DNA of 64,000 nt. Origin: an uncultured cyanobacterium (lineage in GTDB: Bacteria > Cyanobacteriota > Cyanobacteriia > Cyanobacteriales > Nostocaceae). The stretch spans positions 17,215-81,214 of the forward strand of contig CAIVAU010000005.1 in assembly GCA_903903925.1 (NCBI GenBank). Reading direction: 5' to 3'. This document shows positions 48,109 to 57,707 of the stretch, in pieces. Position numbers and translations under genes: made by a program. The number at the start of each line of letters is the position of its first letter. The stretch's first letter is position 1. The notes beneath the pieces were generated by a model. It did not search any database. It saw nothing but the letters and a program-made list of their open reading frames with translations, and was not told the origin of the DNA.

Positions 48109-49059
48109 ATGCGTTCCTACACCTTAGTCGCCCCTGCAAAAATCAACCTGTATCTGGAGATTATTGGCGATCGCCCAGATGGATACCACGAGTTAGTTAT
48201 GATACTTCAAAGTATTGACCTTGCAGACCAAATTGATTTACACGCAGGCGGTAATGATAATATCCGCGTTCGGTGTGACCATCCGCAAGTTCCACTAGAC
48301 GGAAGTAATATTGCATACCGTGCTGCCAAACTAATGGCGACAGAATTTTCAGAAGCCTTCGCCAAGTACGGTGGTGTAGACATCACCATCCACAAGCACA
48401 TTCCTGTCGCTGCTGGGTTAGCTGGAGGTTCGACCAACGCAGCAGCAGTTTTGCTAGGGATGAACTTGCTATGGAATCTAGGACTCACCCAGTCAGAATT
48501 AGAAGAACTAGGAGCAACTTTGGGTTCAGATGTGCCCTTTTGTGTCGCAGGTGGAACAGCCCTTGCTACAGGTAGAGGTGAGCAACTTTCTGTGCTACCT
48601 AGTTTAGACAAAATATATTTAGTCTTAGGTAAATATCGCAGTCTTGAAGTTTCCACTGCTTGGGCATACAAAAGCTATCGACAACAATTTGGCAGTTCTT
48701 ACATTAGAGATCAGAACGATTTAGCAGCACGTGCAGCAGCTGTACATTCTGGCCCAATGGTAAAAGCTATTCTACATCAAGATGGAGTAGAAATAGGTCA
48801 GAAGTTGCACAACGATTTAGAACGTGTAGTGTTACCAACATATCCGCAAGTATTACGACTACGGGAAATATTTGCCAGTACTGGTGTTTTGGGGACAATG
48901 ATGTCTGGTTCTGGTCCAAGTGTTTTTGCGTTGTGTGAGTCTAAAGAGCAGGCAGAACAAGTTAAGCTTGAGGTCAGGGAGAGAATTCCAGACGAAGATT
49001 TAGAATTGTTTGTGACTCGGATGATTACACATGGGATTCAGGTGATATCTTCAGTTTAG
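48109..49059 (+). CDS. ispE: 4-diphosphocytidyl-2-C-methyl-D-erythritol kinase
   Basis: A 316-residue GHMP kinase of the MEP isoprenoid pathway. LVAPAKINLYLEI, the ATP loop PVAAGLAGGSTNAAAVL and the C-terminal GTMMSGSGPSVFAL are complete. It feeds the same pathway as dxs 9 kb downstream. The start codon follows a TTCATAA repeat rather than a clear Shine-Dalgarno sequence. Confidence 0.97.
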   Translation: MRSYTLVAPAKINLYLEIIGDRPDGYHELVMILQSIDLADQIDLHAGGNDNIRVRCDHPQVPLDGSNIAYRAAKLMATEFSEAFAKYGGVDITIHKHIPVAAGLAGGSTNAAAVLLGMNLLWNLGLTQSELEELGATLGSDVPFCVAGGTALATGRGEQLSVLPSLDKIYLVLGKYRSLEVSTAWAYKSYRQQFGSSYIRDQNDLAARAAAVHSGPMVKAILHQDGVEIGQKLHNDLERVVLPTYPQVLRLREIFASTGVLGTMMSGSGPSVFALCESKEQAEQVKLEVRERIPDEDLELFVTRMITHGIQVISSV

Positions 49060-49130
49060 GGATAAAATACGAACCGCAGAGGCACAGAGAGAGTAGAGGA
49101 ATAATAACAGTAGGTTTTAAATTCCTAGAT

Positions 49131-49388
49131 ATGAGCGTCAATAATAATGAGAACTACGACGATGGAGAGATGTCGTCAGGATCTCAAAAAGGAGAAAAAG
49201 GTAAGAGCTTTAGAGGAGGTAAGAAGAAAAAACGCGATAATTGGTATGGTTACAGCGATAAAGACTTTCAGAAATGGTGGCATCGAAAAGGAAAGGATGA
49301 ATTTGGTGGAAGAGATATAAATGATGCACAGCAAGCAAAAGAAATTTATGAATATTGGGAATCAATAGGGAAACCGATTATAAAGTAG
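49131..49388 (+). CDS. small charged hypothetical protein
   Basis: An 85-residue protein with an acidic, Asn-rich start, a Lys/Gly-rich stretch (EKGKSFRGGKKKKRDN) and an aromatic-rich C-terminal half (WYGYSDKDFQKWWHRKGKDE, then EIYEYWESIGKP). The C-terminal half looks like a conserved compact domain; I do not recognise the family. It lies between ispE and the HEAT-repeat gene on the same strand. Confidence 0.65.
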   Translation: MSVNNNENYDDGEMSSGSQKGEKGKSFRGGKKKKRDNWYGYSDKDFQKWWHRKGKDEFGGRDINDAQQAKEIYEYWESIGKPIIK

Positions 49389-49410
49389 CTAGGATGCCAA
49401 AGAGGATAGT

Positions 49411-49962
49411 ATGACACTCAGCAGTACGCAGTATCAACAATATCTGGATCAGCTTGATTCAAATAATAGAGATTTAGTGGTCGAAGCTGCCCATGCACTT
49501 GGCGATATTGGCGATCGCCGTTCTGTAAAGATTCTAATAGATTTACTGCAAAAAACAAGCGACCCTGTTATTCGTAATGCTGCTGCTATTGGATTACGTG
49601 AACTTGGAGATGAAAGGGCACTTTCTCCAATCGTGTCACTGATAAATGACCCAAAAACCGAAGGTTATCGAGGTACTTTAATCTACGCTCTTGAGGGATT
49701 TGATTGTGGTAGGTTGTTAGCATTTTTAGTCGAACAGGTAATTACAGGAAATTTTGAAGTTAGTCATCAAGCTTTTTCTGTTATTGAGTCAATCGATGTA
49801 GAAATTGATTCAATAACGTTAGATTTTTGTACTCAAAGAGTTAATGATGCTTTACTACAAAACGATGAAAAATCAGATTTGTTACAAGATTTAATTGATC
49901 TATTGAATGCTATGGATTATACCACTAATGTAGGAGAAGAGGACGCAGAGAATCATGAGTGA
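49411..49962 (+). CDS. HEAT-repeat protein
   Basis: A 183-residue helical protein with two clear PBS-lyase-type HEAT repeats (LVVEAAHALGDIGDRRSVKIL and VIRNAAAIGLRELGDERALSPI) and a divergent third. It lacks the lyase residues, so it is a scaffold or interaction protein rather than a phycobilin lyase. It overlaps the next gene by eight bases, which implies co-translation. Confidence 0.8.
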   Translation: MTLSSTQYQQYLDQLDSNNRDLVVEAAHALGDIGDRRSVKILIDLLQKTSDPVIRNAAAIGLRELGDERALSPIVSLINDPKTEGYRGTLIYALEGFDCGRLLAFLVEQVITGNFEVSHQAFSVIESIDVEIDSITLDFCTQRVNDALLQNDEKSDLLQDLIDLLNAMDYTTNVGEEDAENHE

Positions 49963-50290
49963 ACAAGATGTTAAGCAACAAGCAAATTCTCAAGTGCGGG
50001 TTCCGCCAACTCCGTTACGCTGTTTAACTGGGATGGTTATTTCGGGAGGTCTGGGGTTTGCAATGTACTCCCTCACATTTGCCATAGCGACAAGTTTTGC
50101 TCATAAACCCATTCATTCAGATAACCCAATAGTGGTAAATATTTCTGCTGCTGTGCGTACTTTAGTTGTAGGCGTGAGTGCTTTGGCAACTGGAATATTC
50201 GCAGTAGTGGGGGTAGGTTTGCTGGCGTTAGCAGTGCAGTTGTCGGTGCAACAATTGACGAAGACGAATAACGGCAAAAGTCCCTATTAG
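49955..50290 (+). CDS. DUF3082 membrane protein
   Basis: A 111-residue protein with two membrane helices (about residues 27-48 and 68-98), matching the DUF3082 family of cyanobacteria and plastids, often encoded near ispE. Function unknown. The gene overlaps the HEAT-repeat gene and ends convergent to the EF-hand fusion gene. Confidence 0.8.
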   Translation: MSEQDVKQQANSQVRVPPTPLRCLTGMVISGGLGFAMYSLTFAIATSFAHKPIHSDNPIVVNISAAVRTLVVGVSALATGIFAVVGVGLLALAVQLSVQQLTKTNNGKSPY

Positions 50291-50339
50291 TCTGTCAACC
50301 AGTAGGTTCCATTCGCTCATTTGCAATCCCCATACACCC

Positions 50340-52415
50340 TTAACTGATAGCTGCAATTGTGTTAAGATTGACAACCAACCCATAGGTTGATACGTAGTCT
50401 TCTAACTCTTTCAAATCGATCGAACCATTTTTATCAGCGTCAAGAATGTTCATCAGATAATCAGTGATGTATCTTCTCACATCTTCAGCGCTACGTTCAC
50501 CCACTGTCATATCTTCTACTAGCCCTAAAAGCTCCATAATCTCGGCTCTATCGAGTGACTTACTTCCATCCAAATCTAATTGATGGAACAGCTTTTTAAC
50601 ATCTTCTGTTGCCATTCTTGAGGAACGCAGTGTTTCTCTCAATAATTCATTGCTAAAGGAAGTCATAAACAAGATCTGTTCAAGGAGAGGTATGCAGAAG
50701 AAGCCTAATGCTGCCCAAAAAACTGCATACTTCAAAGCAATCAGATTTACGGTTGTACTCACTCCGCCCAAAAGAGCAGCCCAAAGGAAAAAGTTTGGGT
50801 TAACAAGCAGGATATAAGCATCCTGAGCTTCTGCTTTGTCGAGCTTGCCACTTGAAAACACTAAAGTCAATGTAGCAAACAAGCGCATCAGGATAAAGAC
50901 CAGCGCAGCAACTGCAAGCTGTTGTAGACACGCTAGTGATCGGTTAGGGTCTGTTGCAGAAAATATGTCTGAAATGAATGTTGGAGGAGCAAACTGAAAC
51001 CCTGTGACCAATGCCATGAATCCGACAGCAAGGACTCCGATAAATTTCCATTCTTTACTGTGTCGGTTGGAGTTCACAGGAGATCTTGAACGCCATACTT
51101 GGGCGATCGCTCCTGGTATTGCTAAACCAATAATCAGAATGACAAAGAAGAAGTTAAGGCTTTTAACGTCAATTGGTAATCGTGCAATAGCAAATGTAAC
51201 AATGAGTGCAACGGGCGCGATGATGGATAATGTCCTTGACAAGACAGCCGACGGATAAAGATTACCACCCCAAAGAATTGATAAAACCGGGGAGGTCAGG
51301 GCTGGGGGAATCATCCAAAACACCACCCATAAAACTTTGTACAAATCCCCAGGGCCTTGATACAAGACTCCAGAAAATATTAATAACAGACCAATAACCC
51401 ATCGAACCAACATCCATGAGTAGACCACATACTTCACAGTTCCTGAGACTTTGCGCCTACTTGCGGCAAAGTCAATATCCAGGTAGGTATAAAATGTTGA
51501 AGCTGCCAAACAAGCAATGATAATTGAGCTAAAGAGGATTTGTGGAATCCCTACACTTAAAGTACTGACTACCCTTACCAAGCTGCCAAGTAAGAATGCA
51601 CAGGCATATAGCAAAATAGCCCACATGGTTGAAAGATCGTTGATCTTTTTGCGTAGGGCAGCGACACCACCAGATTCAGTATCGCGAAACTTAACGAGTT
51701 CCTCTTTCGAGAGGGCTTTACCATTAGGAAGTTTTAGGTGATGATAAGCAGTTGGTGGTAGGTGGCTTAAATGAAGTGCTAGAGGCTCCAGTACATATTG
51801 ATGACACACCACTAGAACATTTTCACCGCGTTCCAAGTGCGGTACCACCTTCTCATCATAGAAAGCAGCCGCACGTGCGTAAACTTGTGCAATCTTCTCG
51901 CCAGCCGGAGGTGCTTCGTTGTGTGAGTGCAACATTTCCTCGAAGCCTTCGTAGCCAAGGGCAAGACGAAGCAAATTCAGGTTACGACCTGCAAAAATCC
52001 CAAAGGATTTCTCGCTAATTCGATGGTCAATATGAGTCGGGATATCAGGTGACTTCAGCGCCTGACTTGTATCAAGGGCGATTTCACAGGTTTGTCTCGC
52101 ACGTTTCATATGTGAGACATAGACTGCATCAAACTTCACACCTTTTTTTTTAATGTCAAGCCCTGCACGGCGTGCCTGCAGCTTACCAAATGATGTGAGT
52201 CCGACATCCAGTACCCCTGCAAAAATGTTGCGTTCGTTACTGGTACTTTCGCCATGTCGAACGAAGTACACATTTCCTGTCTGATTCACGACTTCTTCAG
52301 AGTCATCTGCTGCTGAAGTAGTTGCTGTGGTGCTATTATTTGTTTCCATAAATTTTGGTAAAAATGTTGTATGTACTGCACCTCTTGTCAGGCCTCTCGG
52401 CAGGAACACTCCCAC
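50340..52415 (-). CDS. histidine phosphatase / polytopic membrane / EF-hand fusion protein
   Basis: Up to 691 residues; Met23 is a plausible alternative start. Residues about 45-250 are a histidine phosphatase (phosphoglycerate mutase) domain: FVRHGESTSNE with the catalytic His, and VVCHQYVLEPL with the second His. Residues about 265-600 contain roughly nine membrane helices without a recognised transporter motif. The C-terminus carries two canonical EF-hand loops, DLDGSKSLDRAE (614-625) and DADKNGSIDLKE (659-670), predicted to bind calcium. All three parts are in one uninterrupted frame. I know no characterised protein with this order. Confidence 0.85.
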   Translation of the reverse strand: MGVFLPRGLTRGAVHTTFLPKFMETNNSTTATTSAADDSEEVVNQTGNVYFVRHGESTSNERNIFAGVLDVGLTSFGKLQARRAGLDIKKKGVKFDAVYVSHMKRARQTCEIALDTSQALKSPDIPTHIDHRISEKSFGIFAGRNLNLLRLALGYEGFEEMLHSHNEAPPAGEKIAQVYARAAAFYDEKVVPHLERGENVLVVCHQYVLEPLALHLSHLPPTAYHHLKLPNGKALSKEELVKFRDTESGGVAALRKKINDLSTMWAILLYACAFLLGSLVRVVSTLSVGIPQILFSSIIIACLAASTFYTYLDIDFAASRRKVSGTVKYVVYSWMLVRWVIGLLLIFSGVLYQGPGDLYKVLWVVFWMIPPALTSPVLSILWGGNLYPSAVLSRTLSIIAPVALIVTFAIARLPIDVKSLNFFFVILIIGLAIPGAIAQVWRSRSPVNSNRHSKEWKFIGVLAVGFMALVTGFQFAPPTFISDIFSATDPNRSLACLQQLAVAALVFILMRLFATLTLVFSSGKLDKAEAQDAYILLVNPNFFLWAALLGGVSTTVNLIALKYAVFWAALGFFCIPLLEQILFMTSFSNELLRETLRSSRMATEDVKKLFHQLDLDGSKSLDRAEIMELLGLVEDMTVGERSAEDVRRYITDYLMNILDADKNGSIDLKELEDYVSTYGLVVNLNTIAAIS

Positions 52416-52557
52416 GAATATGGTCTGTATATCATGAAATTCATCTACACAGTATAAGTATTGCTTAAAAATAACAAAAATTCACAAAAGTATTTGTTTA
52501 TACTAGGAATGACAAAACAATTCAAAATTCCAAGATCATACTCGTAGGGTTAAATTA

Positions 52558-53016
52558 ATGTTAATGTTACTCTTTTATGTAGGGGATGACCTTTATGCCC
52601 TTGATAGTTCTCTGGTTGCCGAAATTATCCCCAGAGTCATTCTCCGAAAGGTACATCACGTTCCTGACTATGTTGTCGGTTTATTCAATTATCGAGGTGG
52701 GATCGTGCCTGTTATAGATCTGTGCCACTTAATTCAAGGCAAGCCAAGTCGTTCCTACTTGAGTACACGGATTATCATGGTCAACTACGTAGGCAAAGAA
52801 CAAACTAAGCGCCACCTTGGTTTGATGGCAGAACGAGTTACAGAGACTTTAAATAAACCAGACGCCGAACTCATGGATACGGGAACTCAATTAGATGAAG
52901 CTTCTTATTTAGGACGAATGATTATGGATGACAAGAGGATGATCCAACTTATTCGTTTAGAGAATTTGCTATCAGATTCTCAGCATAAGTACTTATTAGC
53001 AGCAGGAGGATATTAG
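52558..53016 (+). CDS. CheW-like coupling protein
   Basis: A 152-residue single CheW domain (LLFYVGDDLYALDSSLVAEIIP, VVGLFNYRGGIVPVIDL, then LGLMAERVTETL). It would link a receptor to a CheA kinase. It is the first gene of a CheW-CheR-MCP cluster, with 71 bases to cheR. Start at 52558 or at the ATG two codons later. Confidence 0.92.
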   Translation: MLMLLFYVGDDLYALDSSLVAEIIPRVILRKVHHVPDYVVGLFNYRGGIVPVIDLCHLIQGKPSRSYLSTRIIMVNYVGKEQTKRHLGLMAERVTETLNKPDAELMDTGTQLDEASYLGRMIMDDKRMIQLIRLENLLSDSQHKYLLAAGGY

Positions 53017-53087
53017 TGCCAATGACAAAACAATTCAAAATCCAAAATGATAAATAACCTTTATAATTTTGAATTGGAGCGAAGCAA

Positions 53088-54290
53088 GTGACAGAGGCAA
53101 AAATTGAGGCACTGCTAAAAGATAAAATTGGTTTAGCGGCAAACACAATTGGCTCTTACAAGATTGCCAAAGCTGTGGAAAAGCGGAAGCTAGCCTGTAA
53201 TTTTCCTGACTCACAAACATATTTGCAGCGATTGCAAATATCGAAAGATGAACTCGAAGAACTGATTGAACTCGTTGTTATCCCGGAAACTTGGTTTTTT
53301 CGCGATCGCAAGCCGTTTACTTTTTTAGAACATTACATTAGATCTGAGTGGTGGACAAACCGCAATAATAATGTCCTGCGTCTGTTAAGTATCCCCTGTT
53401 CTTCTGGAGAAGAACCTTATTCAATCGCCATGCTTCTGCTCAATTCAGGTTTGACCCCAGATAAGTTTCGCATAGATGCTGTTGACATTAGCAAAAAAGC
53501 ACTACTCAGAGCTACAAATGCTGTCTATAACAAGAATTCTTTTCGAGGTGAAGATATGCCTGAAAGAGAACGCTACTTTCAGCAAACAGCAGACGGTTAC
53601 GAGTTATCTAAATTTGTGCGCAATACTGTTAATTTTATTCATGGGAATCTCCTAGAGCCTTTTTTTTTAGCAAATAAAAAGTATAATATTGTGTTTTGCC
53701 GTAATTTATTAATTTACTTCGACTCTTCTACCTGTTCCCAAGCTATAGATATTTTAGAGCGCATATTAACTCCCAAAGGTCTTTTGTTTGTTGGATCTGC
53801 TGAAACCGGCAGGATACCAACAAACCGATTTGTGTCAGTTCGCTATCCGTTTAGTTTTGCTTACCAGAAAGTAGCAGATCAGGCAACGGATGTGGTAGTA
53901 GATATAACAGATAAGTTTTCGGTGATAAAAGAAGTGTCACCGAAAACCGATAATATACCTAGTATATCCACTACCCAAATCCCCAATCTTCAAATACTCA
54001 GAAAGTTGGCAGATGAGGGACGTTTAGATGAAGCTGCAAGCTGGTGCAAAACCTATCTAGATCAACAACCTACCAGCGCTCAGGCTTACCTATTATTAGG
54101 CGAAGTGTATCAGGCGAAGGGGGACAATGAGCAAGCTGAGCAGTGCTACCAGAAAGCAATTTATCTCGAACCAAATTACTACGAAGCACTGATTCACCTA
54201 ACTCTGCTCAAAGAACATCGTGGCGATCGCGTTGGTGCAGCAGTTCTTCATCAACGGATTCAAAGGCTAAATAAAAATCAAGACAATTAA
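53088..54290 (+). CDS. CheR-type methyltransferase with C-terminal TPRs (WspC-like)
   Basis: A 400-residue protein with a GTG start. The CheR domain shows TWFFRDRKPFTFL, the SAM loop LSIPCSSGEEPYSIAML and NIVFCRNLLIYFD; residues about 300-390 hold TPR units (AYLLLGEVYQAKGDNEQAEQ). CheR-TPR proteins methylate glutamates of a dedicated receptor, as WspC does for WspA. The receptor gene follows after a 347-base repeat-filled gap. Confidence 0.93.
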   Translation: MTEAKIEALLKDKIGLAANTIGSYKIAKAVEKRKLACNFPDSQTYLQRLQISKDELEELIELVVIPETWFFRDRKPFTFLEHYIRSEWWTNRNNNVLRLLSIPCSSGEEPYSIAMLLLNSGLTPDKFRIDAVDISKKALLRATNAVYNKNSFRGEDMPERERYFQQTADGYELSKFVRNTVNFIHGNLLEPFFLANKKYNIVFCRNLLIYFDSSTCSQAIDILERILTPKGLLFVGSAETGRIPTNRFVSVRYPFSFAYQKVADQATDVVVDITDKFSVIKEVSPKTDNIPSISTTQIPNLQILRKLADEGRLDEAASWCKTYLDQQPTSAQAYLLLGEVYQAKGDNEQAEQCYQKAIYLEPNYYEALIHLTLLKEHRGDRVGAAVLHQRIQRLNKNQDN

Positions 54291-54292
54291 AA

Positions 54293-54330
54293 TCAGGAGT
54301 CAGGAGTCAGAATACAGGAGTCAGAATAAT
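54293..54330. repeat. heptad repeat cluster, minus-sense units
   Basis: Three AGGAGTCAG-type units (one with an ATACAGGAGTCAGA variant) just after the cheR stop, in opposite orientation to the larger array at 54396. Confidence 0.8.
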
Positions 54331-54395
54331 TAAACAATCGGAAGATAACATCATGTCATCAACAATCTGAAGACAGATACCAAAAAAAAGATAAA

Positions 54396-54612
<217 letters not shown>

Positions 54613-54637
54613 CAAATACATAGAGGAACTTGGTAAA

Positions 54638-56257
54638 ATGTTGAATCAAATTGCTAACCGCTTTCTACTTGGATATTCAGTTCCCTTAATTTTCTTAATT
54701 ATTCAGGGTTTAGTAGTTGCCTCAACAACCCAAGAAGTGTTTGATTTAGAAAACCAGGTTTCTCATCTCCAAACGACTAATAAAGAATTGGAACAATTGT
54801 CTTATGATATTTCTAGGATGTTACGGGCTGCACGTGGTTATGCAGTTTTTCCCAAAGACCAAAGCTTCAAAACTTCCTTTGATAGCGGATACGAATCTTT
54901 CAATAAAAATGCTCAAGAGTTAAGACAGGCTGCTATTATCCCTCAACAAGAACAACTCACAAATTCGCTGATGGCACAAGCGAATGATCTGATTGCAGAA
55001 GGTAATCGATTACATAACCTCCTTCAAGAAGCTTTAGGGCTAATCGATGCTAACAACTTAGCACAAGCGAGTCCACAACTTAGTAACAATCAAGCCCAAG
55101 TTCTTGACACGAAGCGATCGCAGTTCAGCGAACTGGTAGAAGCTTCCGTGAATCAGCATAACCAAAAACTTGAACAAGCACGTTCGCTCTTGATTACGGT
55201 AATTTGGATAACTACTTTGTTAGCAATCCTTTGCACCATCATTGTTGGTCTAATGATTGGGTTACCTCTCAAGCGACAGTTGCCGCAAGTGGTTGCATCG
55301 GCGGAACAGATTGCGCAGGGTAACCTGACCCAGACGGTTGTAGTGACAAATGACCAAACCGAACTTGGGCAAATACTGTCAGCCTTCCATAATATGACGA
55401 AAAGCCTAAATTCTTTGATATCCCAAACGCAAAAGTCCGGTATCCAAATTACCAGATCTACCACCCAAATTGCAGCAGCAGGCAGGCAGTTAGAAGCAAC
55501 TATCACAGAACAAGCAGCCAGTACCAACGAAGTCAGCGCCACTTCCCATGAAATTGCCGCCACTTCTGGACAATTAGTCAAGACTATGGATAATATCGCT
55601 GAAACAGCCCAAGTAACAGCGCAGGCAGCGCGTCTAAGTCAAACAGACCTGACGCAAATGGCTGTGGCAATGCGATCATTGGCTGTAGCCACGACATCTA
55701 TTTCCTCGACGCTAGGAGTCATGAATGAAAAAGCCAATAATATTAATAGTGTGGTGACCACAATTACAAAGGTGGCGGATCAGACCAATTTACTCTCCCT
55801 CAACGCGGCGATAGAAGCTGAGAAGGCTGGAGAATATGGGGCAGGTTTCGCCGTGGTTGCTAGAGAAATTCGGCGTCTTGCAGATCAGACAGCGGTAGCG
55901 ACCCTAGAAATTGAGCAGATGGTCAAAGAGATGCAATCCTCTGTTTCTACTGGCGTGATGGAAATGGATAAGTTTCACCAAGAAGTCAGCCACTCTGTAG
56001 CACAGGTAGGCAAGATCAGTGAGCAAATTGCCTCTGTCATCGAGCAAGTGCAGAGTCTGACACCACGTTTTGAAGAGGTGAGTGATAGCATGGATCAGCA
56101 ATTTGAGGGGGCGCAGCAAATCAGTGTGGCGATCGCCCAATTAAGTGAAGCCTCCCAGCAAACCCTGGAATCCTTACAGGAGACTAACCGCGCTGTTGAA
56201 CAATTGGACGATGCCGCCCAAGGATTGCAGGGCGTTGTTTCTCAATTTAAAGTATAA
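54638..56257 (+). CDS. methyl-accepting chemotaxis protein (WspA-like)
   Basis: A 539-residue receptor. A helix at about 10-28, a periplasmic four-helix bundle sensor (30-180), a second helix (about 185-210), HAMP ([17 protein letters not shown]) and a long cytoplasmic coiled coil with the hairpin tip [21 protein letters not shown] and [15 protein letters not shown]. It would control a CheA kinase through CheW. Neither CheA nor CheB follows. A 27-base copy of its codons for GQLVKTMDN recurs at 56804. Confidence 0.95.
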   Translation: MLNQIANRFLLGYSVPLIFLIIQGLVVASTTQEVFDLENQVSHLQTTNKELEQLSYDISRMLRAARGYAVFPKDQSFKTSFDSGYESFNKNAQELRQAAIIPQQEQLTNSLMAQANDLIAEGNRLHNLLQEALGLIDANNLAQASPQLSNNQAQVLDTKRSQFSELVEASVNQHNQKLEQARSLLITVIWITTLLAILCTIIVGLMIGLPLKRQLPQVVASAEQIAQGNLTQTVVVTNDQTELGQILSAFHNMTKSLNSLISQTQKSGIQITRSTTQIAAAGRQLEATITEQAASTNEVSATSHEIAATSGQLVKTMDNIAETAQVTAQAARLSQTDLTQMAVAMRSLAVATTSISSTLGVMNEKANNINSVVTTITKVADQTNLLSLNAAIEAEKAGEYGAGFAVVAREIRRLADQTAVATLEIEQMVKEMQSSVSTGVMEMDKFHQEVSHSVAQVGKISEQIASVIEQVQSLTPRFEEVSDSMDQQFEGAQQISVAIAQLSEASQQTLESLQETNRAVEQLDDAAQGLQGVVSQFKV

Positions 56258-56359
56258 AGTGTACACCGCAAGCCAAGTAGTGTTGACCAAAATATTTAGG
56301 CGATCATCAGAACCCTGATGGGGCGATCGCCCAAGAGCAGCAGCATTGTGCCCTTGGCA

Positions 56360-56431
56360 ATCACGATTATTTTTATCCGCTTTGTAGGAAAGCACTCTGA
56401 ATACGATAACGTAGATTCCACAACCATTTAA
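56360..56431 (+). pseudogene. truncated HigB toxin, C-terminal end only
   Basis: The frame ends with IFIRFVGKHSEYDNVDSTTI and a stop four bases before the antitoxin gene. This matches the end of HigB-family mRNA interferases. Upstream of about 56360 the similarity stops, and the preceding bases contain a HIP1-type palindrome (GGCGATCATC ... GGGGCGATCGCC). The toxin has lost most of its fold and cannot be active. Confidence 0.75.
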
Positions 56432-56435
56432 GGTA

Positions 56436-56813
56436 ATGTATATGCTCTCACCTCATCCCATCCGAACCGAAGCTGATTATCGTGCAGCACTTGACGAAAT
56501 TGAAAGATTATTTGATGCAGAACCTAATACACCAGAGTGCGATCTGTTAGAAGTTTTAACGACACTGGTGGAAGCATACGAACAACAGCATTACCCAATC
56601 GAACCACCAGAGCCGATTGATGCTATTTTATACTATCTCGAAACCCGTGGCTTGTCGAAGAATGATTTGGAACCTATTATTGGAAGCTTTGGAGAGGTTA
56701 CAGACATTTTAAATCGCAAGATCGCACTAACACTAGAGATTCGGCGTTCGCATTCTGACTTGGGGATTCCATCTGATGTGTTGATTCAGCCCTACCCTCT
56801 AATGGACAATTAG
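56436..56813 (+). CDS. HigA-family antitoxin (toxin gene truncated)
   Basis: A 125-residue protein with the HigA-type organisation: an N-terminal acidic linker (TEADYRAALDEIERLFDAEP) and a divergent helix-turn-helix (GLSKNDLEPIIGSFGEVTDILN). In intact modules it follows higB directly, as the relic shows. Its last codons (LMDN, stop) lie in a 27-base copy of receptor-gene sequence, so its C-terminus is also a recombination product. Confidence 0.85.
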   Translation: MYMLSPHPIRTEADYRAALDEIERLFDAEPNTPECDLLEVLTTLVEAYEQQHYPIEPPEPIDAILYYLETRGLSKNDLEPIIGSFGEVTDILNRKIALTLEIRRSHSDLGIPSDVLIQPYPLMDN

Positions 56814-56847
56814 TCAAGACCATGGATAATTAATATATTGTACGTGC

Positions 56848-57243
56848 ATGAACAACCCAGTAGAACTGCCTAGCGGTAAAATTTTAAATATAGTTCGTTT
56901 TGTTGCACTAATTCCAAATAGTAATACTAGTAAGGTTGGCTATGACCTCATTTTAGAGGGATATTCTAGCCCAATTTATTTAGAAGAATCTGATGCCAGT
57001 GCATTGAAGCAAATTTTGCAATCAGATCTCGATAGAAAAATTACTGCCACCCATTCAGATTGGGATAAAGGTGAGCAGTTACGGAAAAATCAAAAAGCGA
57101 TGGTTCTTTTAGCTGAACGTATAGAACGCCATCAAAATATGTCTTCAGAAGAATCTAAGGAGCGAGAGGAATTATTTGAGGAATTTAAGCTCAGAATTGA
57201 CGCGACTAGGCTCCCAGGGCAGAAATTGTATTCACAATCATGA
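56848..57243 (+). CDS. antitoxin candidate of a PIN pair
   Basis: A 131-residue acidic protein. Its first 50 residues form a beta-rich segment (GYDLILEGYSSPIYLEE) and the rest is helical (KAMVLLAERIERHQNMSSEESKEREE). It overlaps the following PIN gene by four bases (ATGA). No known antitoxin motif; the call is by position. Confidence 0.6.
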   Translation: MNNPVELPSGKILNIVRFVALIPNSNTSKVGYDLILEGYSSPIYLEESDASALKQILQSDLDRKITATHSDWDKGEQLRKNQKAMVLLAERIERHQNMSSEESKEREELFEEFKLRIDATRLPGQKLYSQS

Positions 57244-57707
57244 TAGTTTTTATAGACTCTGGGGTATTAGGAATTCTTGCTAACCCTAATAAAGTAGGTG
57301 AAGTGAGTGATTGTGAACAATGGCTATATAGGCTACTTTCTCAAGGAGTTTATATTTGTTCTTCTGACTTATGCGATTATGAAGTTAGAAGAAGCCTGAT
57401 TTTGGAATCTAATAAAAAGCCTCATCTTAATAGTATTAAAAATTTAGATGAACTCAGGGAATTAATAACTTTTTTACCTGTTTCACCCTTACTGTTAATA
57501 CAATCCGCCTCACTTTGGGCATCAGCCCGCGTCCGAGGAATGCCAACGGCTGATGATAAAGCCCTTGATGTTGACATTATAATCTGCGCTCAGTGGCAGA
57601 TGCTTCAAGAAGAATTTCCGAGTCGCTACATTGTTATAGCTACTACTAACGTCAAACATCTAAGTCGTTTTGCCTTTGCTCAGGCATGGAGAGAGGTTAA
57701 GTTATAA
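57240..57707 (+). CDS. PIN-domain toxin candidate
   Basis: A 155-residue protein. MIVFIDSGVLGILANP has the first Asp of a PIN domain, CDYEVRRSLIL the Glu, and TADDKALDVDIIICAQ with VIATTNVKHLSRF the C-terminal acidic cluster, so all catalytic positions seem present. It is coupled to the preceding small gene. Confidence 0.85.
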   Translation: MIVFIDSGVLGILANPNKVGEVSDCEQWLYRLLSQGVYICSSDLCDYEVRRSLILESNKKPHLNSIKNLDELRELITFLPVSPLLLIQSASLWASARVRGMPTADDKALDVDIIICAQWQMLQEEFPSRYIVIATTNVKHLSRFAFAQAWREVKL

